DNA from: Cyclobacteriaceae bacterium
Lineage (GTDB): Bacteria; Bacteroidota; Bacteroidia; Cytophagales; Cyclobacteriaceae
Length of the DNA: 64,000 nucleotides
Reading direction: 5' to 3'
NCBI GenBank assembly: GCA_026003355.1
Contig: BPHC01000004.1
Location: forward strand, 124,001 to 188,000
A model generated the notes under the pieces. That model ran no database searches. It was not told the origin of the DNA and saw only the letters and a program-made list of their open reading frames with translations. A program made the position numbers and the translations under genes. Shown here piece after piece: positions 56,525 to 64,000 of the stretch (position 1 is the first letter of the stretch; each line of letters opens with the position of its first letter).

Positions 56525-58642
56525 ATGAAACACTTGTTTCGGGCTCTTTTAATTTTGCTCAGTTACCAGACACAGGCCGGGTCATATCAGCTTTTTGAAG
56601 AAAACGGAAAAACCGGCCTGAAAGATGATGCCGGCAACATACTTATTCCTGCACGGTTTGAGGCATTGGGCTGGAGCAACGGCTCATTTTCGGTAGTGCA
56701 GTTTACAACCGGCTACAAACAAAATAATGGCTGGGGTCTTATAAGCCTGCACAACGAAATCATTACAAGCCCTGACTACGCAGATCTGCTGCCCACCGAA
56801 AGCGGAATCATTCTGGCAGCCAAACGCAATCCGGTAACCCTTAATGTTTTGTGGGGCGGTTTAAACCCTGCCGGAAAAACCGTAATACCCATTGTATACG
56901 CCGGCATTCATATCGAGGGGCTCCGGGCTGTTACCTATTCGGTTAACAGCCGCAATGAACTGCGCTACGGCTTAACCAACCTGCAGCACCGTACCCTGTT
57001 GCCTGCAGTTTATAAAAACATAAAGGCGCTGGGCAACCTCAGGTTTGCCGTACAGGATACACTCGGTAAAACAGCTCTTTTTACTGAAGATGGAACAAGC
57101 CTTACCGGTTTTACCTTCGACAGCATTGGTGCATTCTCTTACGGAAAGGCCATTGTATACCTCAATGGCCGACAGGGCATTATTACCAGCCAGGGGCAAA
57201 CAACAGCAAAACCGGTTTACCGTGAAATAAAACAGGTAAACAACACATGGATGGGGCGGCAACCCGACACCTGGCTGATACTTCAGTCGGACGGTAAAGT
57301 CGAAAAGCAATATGTGGCCGATACCCTGTTGGTAACCCATACCCGCATGCTGGCCCTGCTGAATGGCAACGTCCTTTCCATGATGGACTACGATCAGCAA
57401 CATGTTAATACAACATTAAAGGCAGATGTCATCCTGCCGGTTTCCGAATCGGATAAACTGCTCATAGGTTATAACGGAAATTACGGGGTTATTCATCCGG
57501 ACGGCACTTTTGTGCTGCCCATGCGTTTCGCCCGGATTATCCACACCCCTAAAGGGTGGATAGCGGAAGCCGGCACCTCAGCACCTAACCGCTGGCAATT
57601 ATTTGACGCCACCGGAAAAGCATTAAGCGAACGCTACGACTTCATGGAACCTTTTAACACCAACTTCTTCCGCGTTCGCAAAAACGGTTTTGAGGGGCTG
57701 ATTAACTCAAACGGAACAACCCGGCTGCCCTGCATTTACGATCGCATCGCAGAAGAACGCCATGGTCTGGTGGTGGTGGTATTCAGGGGCGGACATGGAA
57801 TAGTGAATACAAACGACCAATGGGTGGTGGCGCCCCGGCCACATCCGATAAAGGTTGTAAGCAAACATACTTACCTTGAACAACAGGGTAACCTGCAGTG
57901 GTTACGAAACCTTGAGGGCACGGCTTTGTATTTTACCAACAATCCCCTGCGCCTCGAAGGCGAATACCTGAAAGAAGAAACCGCCACGGGTGCCCGGTGG
58001 CTTATCGATGCTGAGGGAAGGATTATTAACCGCGAGTCACCGCCAGCCCTGCACACCAGCTGGACCGGCCCGTCCAGCGAAGGCTTTCGCCCTGTGCGCA
58101 GAAACGGACGCTACGGTTTTATTAACGATGCAGGCCTGCTCCTGATACCCAACCGATACGAAGATGTTATGCCTTTCAGCGAAGGAAGGGCCGGTATTAA
58201 AATCAGAAATAAATGGGGTTTTATTGACCTTTCTGACCGCATTACCGTACAACCTGTTTATGATAAAGCACAGCCCTTTGTAAACGGAACGGCAAAAGTA
58301 TGCCAGAAGAACAAATGGGGGCTTATCGATAAAGATGGCAACATACTGGTTCCCTTGCGCTACGATTCCCTTAACCTTCTGCCATCGGGCAGAGTGCTGG
58401 TGCAGGCCGATGGTTACTTTGGCCTGGCCGATACCCAGGGCAACCTGTTGCTTCATACCAAATACGACTGGTTAACCGAACTGAACAACGGCATGGTTAT
58501 CGTAAAGCAAAACGGTAAGTACGGTGTTACCGATGTGAACGGCCTGGCAATCATTTCGGTAAATTACGATTACCTCGCCTATCATCCTGCGCTGGACAGA
58601 TTTATTTGCCGTAAAACGGGCCAATGGCAAATGCTGCCATAA
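56525..58642 (+). CDS. WG-repeat protein, secreted
   Basis: The 705-residue protein has a signal peptide (MKHLFRALLILLSYQTQAGS) and tandem WG repeats of about 50 residues, such as NGRYGFINDAGLLLIPNRYE, RNKWGFIDLSDRITVQPVYD and KNKWGLIDKDGNILVPLRYD. WG (KWG) repeats form beta-rich modules on surface or periplasmic proteins; no catalytic domain is seen. Some central repeats have lost the motif. It begins 31 bases after mocA; a role with the hydroxylases is not implied. Confidence 0.88.
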   Translation: MKHLFRALLILLSYQTQAGSYQLFEENGKTGLKDDAGNILIPARFEALGWSNGSFSVVQFTTGYKQNNGWGLISLHNEIITSPDYADLLPTESGIILAAKRNPVTLNVLWGGLNPAGKTVIPIVYAGIHIEGLRAVTYSVNSRNELRYGLTNLQHRTLLPAVYKNIKALGNLRFAVQDTLGKTALFTEDGTSLTGFTFDSIGAFSYGKAIVYLNGRQGIITSQGQTTAKPVYREIKQVNNTWMGRQPDTWLILQSDGKVEKQYVADTLLVTHTRMLALLNGNVLSMMDYDQQHVNTTLKADVILPVSESDKLLIGYNGNYGVIHPDGTFVLPMRFARIIHTPKGWIAEAGTSAPNRWQLFDATGKALSERYDFMEPFNTNFFRVRKNGFEGLINSNGTTRLPCIYDRIAEERHGLVVVVFRGGHGIVNTNDQWVVAPRPHPIKVVSKHTYLEQQGNLQWLRNLEGTALYFTNNPLRLEGEYLKEETATGARWLIDAEGRIINRESPPALHTSWTGPSSEGFRPVRRNGRYGFINDAGLLLIPNRYEDVMPFSEGRAGIKIRNKWGFIDLSDRITVQPVYDKAQPFVNGTAKVCQKNKWGLIDKDGNILVPLRYDSLNLLPSGRVLVQADGYFGLADTQGNLLLHTKYDWLTELNNGMVIVKQNGKYGVTDVNGLAIISVNYDYLAYHPALDRFICRKTGQWQMLP

Positions 58643-58666
58643 AAAAAGGGGCTTTCAGCAAGCCCC
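58641..58666 (-). terminator. terminator after floA
   Basis: On the minus strand GGGGCTT, loop and AAGCCCC (58648-58666) precede a run of T (58641-58647). It lies 10 bases beyond the floA stop and also faces the WG-repeat gene. Confidence 0.75.
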
Positions 58667-58675
58667 CTCATCAGG

Positions 58676-59674
58676 TTAATCTTTTTTAGGTGGTGTGGGT
58701 CCCTGGCCTTTACCCGAGTCGGAGATGGCCTGGCGCATGCCGGTATCGGCCTGAATGTTTTGCATGCGGTAATAATCCATTACCCCCAGGTTGCCGCTGC
58801 GAAAAGCATCGGCAATAGCTTTGGGAATTTCGGCTTCGGCCTGAATTACATTGGCACGGGCCTCCTGCGCTTTGGCTTTCATTTCCTGTTCCAGCGCCAC
58901 AGCCATGGCCCTGCGCTCTTCGGCTTTGGCTTCGGCCACCTTCAAATCGGCTGAAGCCTGATCGATTTGCAGCTTAGCCCCTATGTTGGCGCCCACGTCC
59001 ACATCAGCAATATCAATGGAGAGTATCTGAAAAGCTGTTCCGGCATCGAGGCCTCGCGACAAGACAACCTTCGAAATCTTATCGGGGTTTTCGAGCACTT
59101 CCTTGTGCGAACGGGCCGAGCCAATGGCCGTTACAATGCCTTCGCCCACACGGGCCAGAATGGTATCCTCACCAGCACCCCCTACCAGTTGTTGTATGTT
59201 GGCGCGCACCGTTACCCGTGCCACCGCAATAAGCTGTATGCCATCGGCCGCTACTGCCGCAACCTTGGGTGTGGTAATTACTTTTGGATTAACCGAAATC
59301 TGTACGGCTTCAAACACATCGCGCCCCGCCAGATCGATGGCCGTAGCCTGTTTAAAATCCAGGTGAATATTGGCCTTTTCGGCAGAAATGAGTGCACGGA
59401 TAACGTTGGGAACGTTACCACCGGCCAGATAGTGCGTTTCCAGATCGGTGGAGGTGAGCTTCAGGCCTGCCTTGGTAGCGGTAATGAGCGACTCTACAAT
59501 TACCCGGGGCGGCACCTTGCGAATGCGCATAAACACCAGTTCGAACAGCCCCACGCGTACCCCGCTGAAGAGGGCTGTAATCCAGAGGTTTACAGGAACG
59601 AAGTAGAGAAAAACAAAAAATAGAATAATACCCGCGAATACCGCGAATAGCAATGCTGCACCTTGTAGTTCCAT
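58676..59674 (-). CDS. floA: flotillin-like protein FloA
   Basis: The 332-residue protein has an N-terminal hydrophobic hairpin ([31 protein letters not shown], parts given) and the FloA/YqfA conserved body: [50 protein letters not shown], and an alanine- and glutamate-rich coiled coil ([19 protein letters not shown]). It organises lipid-raft-like membrane domains. It is encoded right after an NfeD-like protein, the standard flotillin partner, on the same strand. Confidence 0.95.
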   Translation of the reverse strand: MELQGAALLFAVFAGIILFFVFLYFVPVNLWITALFSGVRVGLFELVFMRIRKVPPRVIVESLITATKAGLKLTSTDLETHYLAGGNVPNVIRALISAEKANIHLDFKQATAIDLAGRDVFEAVQISVNPKVITTPKVAAVAADGIQLIAVARVTVRANIQQLVGGAGEDTILARVGEGIVTAIGSARSHKEVLENPDKISKVVLSRGLDAGTAFQILSIDIADVDVGANIGAKLQIDQASADLKVAEAKAEERRAMAVALEQEMKAKAQEARANVIQAEAEIPKAIADAFRSGNLGVMDYYRMQNIQADTGMRQAISDSGKGQGPTPPKKD

Positions 59675-59717
59675 AAATTAAATCATTGAGGGTTTGTAAT
59701 ATTTTATTTAATTGAGT

Positions 59718-60178
59718 TCATGCGGCTTCCACCACAACCACCGGACCATTTACCTGCACCACCCGAATCCGGCTGCCTGCTGCAAGATAGTCACCATAGG
59801 TTGTTACTTCCAATATTTTCCCGTTGAAATCTGCGGTTCCGGCAGGGCGCAATGCAGATACGGCCGTTCCGGTATCGCCCGGTTTGAGCGTTCCTGTAAG
59901 ATCTTCTTTTACCCGGCTGTCGATGCTCTGGTTCAGCGAAAATTTCTTCCAGGCCCCCTTCGAAAACTCCAGTAAAGTGCCAGGGCAAAGGATACGAGCG
60001 AAAAAAACAACACGTAAAAACCCGTTTCCTGGCCATACTGGCTGTACGAAAACGAAACACCTGCTATGAGAAAAAGCACACCCAGCAGACCCACAACCGT
60101 AGTACCCGGAATAAATACCACTTCAACAATCAGCAAGGCAATGCCGGCAAAAATCATCAATGCAATTATCCAGGCCAT
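59718..60178 (-). pseudogene. NfeD-like protein, interrupted by a one-base frameshift
   Basis: The ATG at 60178 starts MAWIIALMIFAGIALLIVEVVF, two more hydrophobic stretches and LALYWSFRRG. The frame then shifts; the second frame reads WKKFSLNQSIDSRVKED and ends with the NfeD OB-fold AGTADFNGKILEV...GDYLAAGSRIRVV. The break is in a run of five G on the minus strand (59954-59958); one more G joins both frames into exactly 154 codons. NfeD proteins partner flotillins, and floA follows. Sequencing error and real mutation cannot be told apart here. Confidence 0.85.
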
Positions 60179-60283
60179 GGCGGTAACTTCGGAAAGCTAA
60201 TGAATTTCTGCACAGGTTGTTGCCGTGGTTTGGAATTTTTATGCCGCGAAACCCCATCACCTAACCTGACGGCAATTTACGCT

Positions 60284-61759
60284 TTAGTAGGCGCGCGCAA
60301 ACAACACCCTTCTGCCGGAGGGCCTGCCCGAATACACGCACATGCCCTGTTCTTCGCGGGCATGGAGCGGTATGCACCTTATGGTGGCTTTGGTTTCTTC
60401 TTTTATTTTTTCCTCGGTTTCGGTTGTGCCGTCCCAGTGGGCTTCAATAAAGCCACCCTTCTCTTCCAACACCTGTTTAAATTCATCAAAAGTATTTACC
60501 TGGGTGGTCATGGTGCTGCGGAAGTCCAGCGCCTTGTGGTAAATGGTTTTCTGAATTTCATCCAGCAACACCAGAACATCAACAGCCACCTGTTCCATCT
60601 TTAAGGTTTGCTTTTCTTTTGTATCCCTGCGAAACACTTCAGCCGTTCCGTTTTCAAGATCGCGCGGGCCTATGGTAATACGAACAGGCACTCCTTTCAG
60701 CTCCCACTCGGCAAACTTAAAGCCCGGCTTATGGGTATCGCGGTCGTCCAGTTTAACGGTAACATGCTGTTTGCGAAGGTCGTTGATCAGAGGCTGAACG
60801 CTTCCGCGTATGGCATTCAGTTCTTCTTCTGATTTGAATACCGGCACAACCACCACCTGTATGGGCGCCAGGCGGGGAGGCAAAACCAGCCCGTCATCAT
60901 CCGAATGGGCCATGATAAGAGCACCCATGAGCCGCGTGCTTACTCCCCAGGAAGTGCCCCACACATAATCCAGCTTACCTTCTTTGGAGGCAAACTGAAC
61001 ATCAAAGGCTTTGGCAAAATTCTGACCCAGAAAATGCGATGTACCCGCCTGCAAAGCCTTACCATCCTGCATAAGCGCTTCAATGCAGTAGGTATCAACC
61101 GCTCCGGGAAATTTTTCACCCTCCGACTTCCGGCCCTTAATAACCGGCAGTGCCATATAGTTTTCAGCAAAGTTGGCATACACGTCCAGCATCCTGAGGG
61201 TTTCCTCCACGGCTTCCTCAGCTGTGGCATGGGCGGTGTGACCCTCCTGCCACAGGAATTCGGCTGTACGCAGAAAAAGGCGCGTGCGCATTTCCCAGCG
61301 CACCACATTGGCCCACTGGTTGATAAGTATGGGCAAGTCACGGTACGACTGTATCCACTTTTTATATGAGTTCCAGATAATGGTTTCGGAGGTGGGCCTC
61401 ACAATGAGCTCCTCTTCCAGCTTCGACTCCGGATCTACCATAACCCCCTTTCCGTCTGGAGCATTCTTCAGGCGGTAATGGGTAACAATGGCGCACTCCT
61501 TGGCAAAGCCCTCTACGTGGCTGGCTTCGCGGGCAAGAAAAGATTTGGGCACAAACAGCGGAAAATACGCATTGGTATGCCCGGTTTCCTTGAACATTTT
61601 ATCCAGCGCTTGCTGCATCTTTTCCCATATGCTGTACCCATAGGGTTTAATAACCATGCACCCCCGTACATCGGAGTGCTCGGCCAGATCGGCTTTTTTT
61701 ACTAACTCGTTGTACCACAGCGAATAATCTTCACTTCGGGCAGGTATTGCTTTGGCCAT
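60284..61759 (-). CDS. proS: prolyl-tRNA synthetase
   Basis: The 491-residue class IIa synthetase begins at the ATG at 61759 ([20 protein letters not shown]); an upstream extension to 61864 shows no homology. It is the short eukaryote/archaea-type ProRS without the bacterial INS editing domain, with motif 2 region [32 protein letters not shown] (parts: [21 protein letters not shown]), motif 3 [23 protein letters not shown] (part: [10 protein letters not shown]) and the family C-terminus [10 protein letters not shown]. Charges tRNA-Pro. Confidence 0.96.
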   Translation of the reverse strand: MAKAIPARSEDYSLWYNELVKKADLAEHSDVRGCMVIKPYGYSIWEKMQQALDKMFKETGHTNAYFPLFVPKSFLAREASHVEGFAKECAIVTHYRLKNAPDGKGVMVDPESKLEEELIVRPTSETIIWNSYKKWIQSYRDLPILINQWANVVRWEMRTRLFLRTAEFLWQEGHTAHATAEEAVEETLRMLDVYANFAENYMALPVIKGRKSEGEKFPGAVDTYCIEALMQDGKALQAGTSHFLGQNFAKAFDVQFASKEGKLDYVWGTSWGVSTRLMGALIMAHSDDDGLVLPPRLAPIQVVVVPVFKSEEELNAIRGSVQPLINDLRKQHVTVKLDDRDTHKPGFKFAEWELKGVPVRITIGPRDLENGTAEVFRRDTKEKQTLKMEQVAVDVLVLLDEIQKTIYHKALDFRSTMTTQVNTFDEFKQVLEEKGGFIEAHWDGTTETEEKIKEETKATIRCIPLHAREEQGMCVYSGRPSGRRVLFARAY

Positions 61760-61798
61760 TGCGGTATAATTCTTGCAGTTAAACTTTTTACCGTGCGG

Positions 61799-61828
61799 CA
61801 AATATACGGGCAGGAGGGGCGCCGGAAA
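61799..61828 (-). promoter_or_regulatory. candidate proS promoter
   Basis: On the minus strand TTTC (61825-61828), an 18-base spacer and TATATTTG (61799-61806) fit the Bacteroidota promoter with an exact -7 box, about 40 bases upstream of the proS ATG. Confidence 0.45.
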
Positions 61829-61922
61829 GCGCAAAACCGGATAAAGCCCGGAAATTTTGTACATTTATTGAAACTTTTGCCGCCTGACGCGTTAAATAAA
61901 GTACACCTAACCGGAAAATGCC

Positions 61923-62987
61923 ATGAAAAAGTTAGTTGCTCTTATGTGGTTGTGTGGTTTTGCCGCCATTGTACTGGCGCAGGAAAACGATGACATGTAC
62001 TTCCGCGCCAAAGACCGCCAAAAGCCGGCTGCCGGTAAATCGTTTACAAGTAATTACGAGCAATTTAAAAAGCAGCATTTTCCCGAAGCAGCCGAAGAAG
62101 AAAACCTTAATCCTACCGAAAGCTACTCGGCACGGCAGGTTAATCCGGAATTTATATCCCGCAGCCAGGCAGGCACCGCTGCCACCCAGGACGAGGGGTA
62201 TTTTGATGAAAATTACAGCAATGTTGACCAGGCCTTACGGTTTAACAATATGTACTACTACAACAACCCATGGATCGGATGGAACGCCGGCTGGAATAAT
62301 GCCTGGCTGTACCGCAACTGGAACTGCCCGTGGTACAGCGGATATTACGATCCCTGGCTTGATCCATGGATGTCGCCCTGGGGATATACGCCGGGATGGA
62401 ACTATGGATTTAACAACATGTGGTGGCCTGGTTATTCAGGCTGGTCGATGACCATAGGCTATACCTGGGGTAACAACTGTGCGTGGAATAACTGGGGGCC
62501 GTCGTACACCTGGTGGAATAATTGGGGTATATGGAACAGACCGGTTTACGTTATTGTGCAAAAACCGGAGGTAAACCGGAATTATGGCAAGCGCTCCTCA
62601 CAAACCAATATTATTGCCGGAGACGTCCGCACGCACTACCCGGCAAGACCCCGTAGGCCTGAGCCGGGCAGCAACATCAACAACGGTTCATCTGCCGGAC
62701 GATCCGGGGATAACGATGCCTATTACGTGCCTCCTGCACGAAGGTCGGCACCCGTAAGGCAGAATTCATCGCTCACAAGCCATGATACCCCATCGCGGTT
62801 CAATAACTCGCGGTCAAATTCGCCTTCGCGCGACTGGAACAATAACGGTAGTTTTAACCGCAGCTCAGATAGCTTCAACAACAGCAGGCCATCTTTTTCC
62901 TCCCCCTCCCGCAGTGGCGGGTCCGTTAGCCCCGGGGGCGGCCGGCCGTCGGCGCCTTCGGGTGGCCGGTCACGTGGCGGCCATTGA
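61923..62987 (+). CDS. tryptophan- and asparagine-rich secreted protein
   Basis: The 354-residue protein has a signal peptide (LVALMWLCGFAAIVLAQ). Residues about 109-210 contain 20 tryptophans in about 100 residues, many in GW, NW and PW pairs with Asn, Tyr and Gly (for example WIGWNAGWNNAW). The C-terminal 100 residues are a Ser/Arg/Gly/Asn/Pro-rich low-complexity tail (SGGSVSPGGGRPSAPSGG). No catalytic motif is seen. Likely a surface or matrix protein. It precedes the porin-like gene by 6 bases. Confidence 0.78.
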   Translation: MKKLVALMWLCGFAAIVLAQENDDMYFRAKDRQKPAAGKSFTSNYEQFKKQHFPEAAEEENLNPTESYSARQVNPEFISRSQAGTAATQDEGYFDENYSNVDQALRFNNMYYYNNPWIGWNAGWNNAWLYRNWNCPWYSGYYDPWLDPWMSPWGYTPGWNYGFNNMWWPGYSGWSMTIGYTWGNNCAWNNWGPSYTWWNNWGIWNRPVYVIVQKPEVNRNYGKRSSQTNIIAGDVRTHYPARPRRPEPGSNINNGSSAGRSGDNDAYYVPPARRSAPVRQNSSLTSHDTPSRFNNSRSNSPSRDWNNNGSFNRSSDSFNNSRPSFSSPSRSGGSVSPGGGRPSAPSGGRSRGGH

Positions 62988-62993
62988 TGGCTG

Positions 62994-64000
62994 ATGAGCG
63001 AAACAGATTGCAGAAACGTGTTCGGGTTAAAAACCAGCCTGCTTAAGCTCCTGATGTTTGTGCCCGTGGCATTGTGGGCCCAGGGTTTTGTAGAAAATGC
63101 CCTGTTATTCAGCCGCATACAACCCAATGGCAGCGCGCGTATTTTGGGCGTTGGCGGAAACCAGATTGCCCTGGGTGGCGATTACAGCTCGGCCCTGTCG
63201 AACCCCGCAGGCCTGGGAATGTTTAACCGGTCGGAACTAACGTTTACCCCGGCTCTTAATTTCGCTGATATCCAGGCTGCGCACCTGGGCACAACCGCGT
63301 CATCTGCCAATACCTATTTCAATATTCCGGGTGCAGCCTATGTGCTTCACAAGCCCGGCGCCAATCCAAAATTTCCAGGCAGCACGCTGGCCATATCGGT
63401 AACGCGCATCAACTCCTTTAACAATAATTTCAGTTACAGGGGCACGGATAATCTGTCTTCCATTACCGACTGGTTTATTGAGCGATCAGCGGGTGCTGCC
63501 CCCGAGCAACTTCCCTCACCTTACGATAACCTGCCTTTATTAAACTTTGAAGAAATTACCGGCCAGGCCTACCTTACCTACCTGACCAACACCCTTGCCG
63601 ATGACCCGACCAACACCTCACCGGTTATGCCAGACGACTATATTCAGTACTATTCTGAACTGGAAGCCCTGCCGGGCGAAACCCGTACCCTTAACCGTAC
63701 GGGAACGGTAAAAACCCGGGGCGCACAATACCAGTGGTCGCTGGCCTATGGGGGCAATTATGCCGACAAACTGTTTTTTGGAGCAGCAATGGGAATTACC
63801 ACCATGCGCTATGTGTTTGAGCGCACCTATCGCGAAGACACCTTCAGCTTCAGCGAAGACCCTGCCTACAATCCGCTGGCCTACTTAAGCCTTACCGAAG
63901 AAATTCAAATAGAAGGTTCGGGGGTTAATTTTACCCTTGGCACGATTTACCGCCCGGCTGATAACTTCCAGTTAGGGGTATCGCTGGCCACACCTACCTG
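62994..64000 (+). CDS. OmpP1/FadL-like outer membrane transport protein, cut by window edge
   Basis: An ATG at 62994 opens a frame that stays open to the end of the window (at least 335 residues). A signal peptide (LLKLLMFVPVALWAQG) is followed by the FadL/OmpP1 start: ARILGVGGNQIALGGDYSSALSNPAGLGMF (parts given), with the SNPAGL motif, then amphipathic barrel strands (WSLAYGGNYADKLFFGAAMGI). The family imports hydrophobic molecules. The C-terminal half lies outside. It follows the Trp-rich gene by 6 bases. Confidence 0.85.
   Translation, partial: MSETDCRNVFGLKTSLLKLLMFVPVALWAQGFVENALLFSRIQPNGSARILGVGGNQIALGGDYSSALSNPAGLGMFNRSELTFTPALNFADIQAAHLGTTASSANTYFNIPGAAYVLHKPGANPKFPGSTLAISVTRINSFNNNFSYRGTDNLSSITDWFIERSAGAAPEQLPSPYDNLPLLNFEEITGQAYLTYLTNTLADDPTNTSPVMPDDYIQYYSELEALPGETRTLNRTGTVKTRGAQYQWSLAYGGNYADKLFFGAAMGITTMRYVFERTYREDTFSFSEDPAYNPLAYLSLTEEIQIEGSGVNFTLGTIYRPADNFQLGVSLATPT

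Noticed and set aside
56525-58642. WG repeats as a DNA-level repeat array or CRISPR-like structure.
   Set aside because: The repetition is at protein level with about 50-residue units; the DNA copies differ and the frame is continuous.

Overview
The window looks like a chromosomal segment of a Gram-negative Bacteroidota, most likely order Cytophagales. The signs are OmpA and TPR/propeller surface proteins, Wza/Wzc-type polysaccharide export, a DUF2141 protein, TTG and GTG starts at tight gene junctions, weak Shine-Dalgarno sequences, and several upstream matches to the Bacteroidota -7 box (TAnnTTTG). There is no phage, no recognisable insertion sequence and no CRISPR array. One tRNA gene, tRNA-Arg(CCT), is present. 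The placement is an inference from gene content; no 16S gene is in view.

Layout. 83-6908 (minus): a compact lepA-folD-queE-pabB-aminotransferase IV run with overlapping genes, followed by a PorE-like TPR/propeller/OmpA protein. 6961-7901: a Xre/RES toxin-antitoxin pair with a visible repeat operator. 7977-20676: a secreted amidohydrolase, an ammonium transporter, a large DUF4011 helicase coupled to a helix-hairpin-helix membrane protein, an ECF sigma factor with a membrane partner, a GCS2 ligase with an RMD1-like protein, a secreted S1/P1 nuclease and a YbjN protein. 20685-23880: a CbbX-like AAA+ ATPase with a duplicated N-terminal domain, tRNA-Arg and hflX. 24059-29537: a small polysaccharide cluster (GT4, rfbC, Wza-like, Wzc-like and a CpsB phosphatase broken by one base). 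29540-36550: a plus-strand run of epimerase, TPR, phosphosulfolactate synthase, DUF368 lipid carrier transporter, aroE and uvrB. 36627-40841: a small barrel protein, a GNAT relic, superoxide dismutase, tadA and aspS.

40879-42855 is a visibly AT-rich insert carrying one nuclease-helicase gene. 43056-46886 holds a TPR lipoprotein, a second amidohydrolase, a TerB-like protein, an acyl carrier protein phosphodiesterase and a DUF2141 protein. 46937-56493 is the most coherent functional locus: two complete IorAB-type molybdenum hydroxylases, a c-type cytochrome between them, and the maturation genes xdhC and mocA. A subtilase and a small lipoprotein sit between the enzymes and the maturation genes. 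56525-64000 carries a WG-repeat protein, floA, an nfeD-like gene also broken by one base, proS, a tryptophan-rich secreted protein and the start of an OmpP1/FadL-like porin cut by the window edge.

How parts work together: the molybdenum hydroxylases are exported by Tat (RR motifs in both large subunits) with their Fe-S subunits, and the cytochrome is the natural electron acceptor. The Wza/Wzc/CpsB set, the epimerases and DUF368 point to surface glycan assembly. Both broken genes (cpsB, nfeD) are restored to a whole number of codons by changing one base in a homopolymer, so sequencing error is as likely as real mutation.
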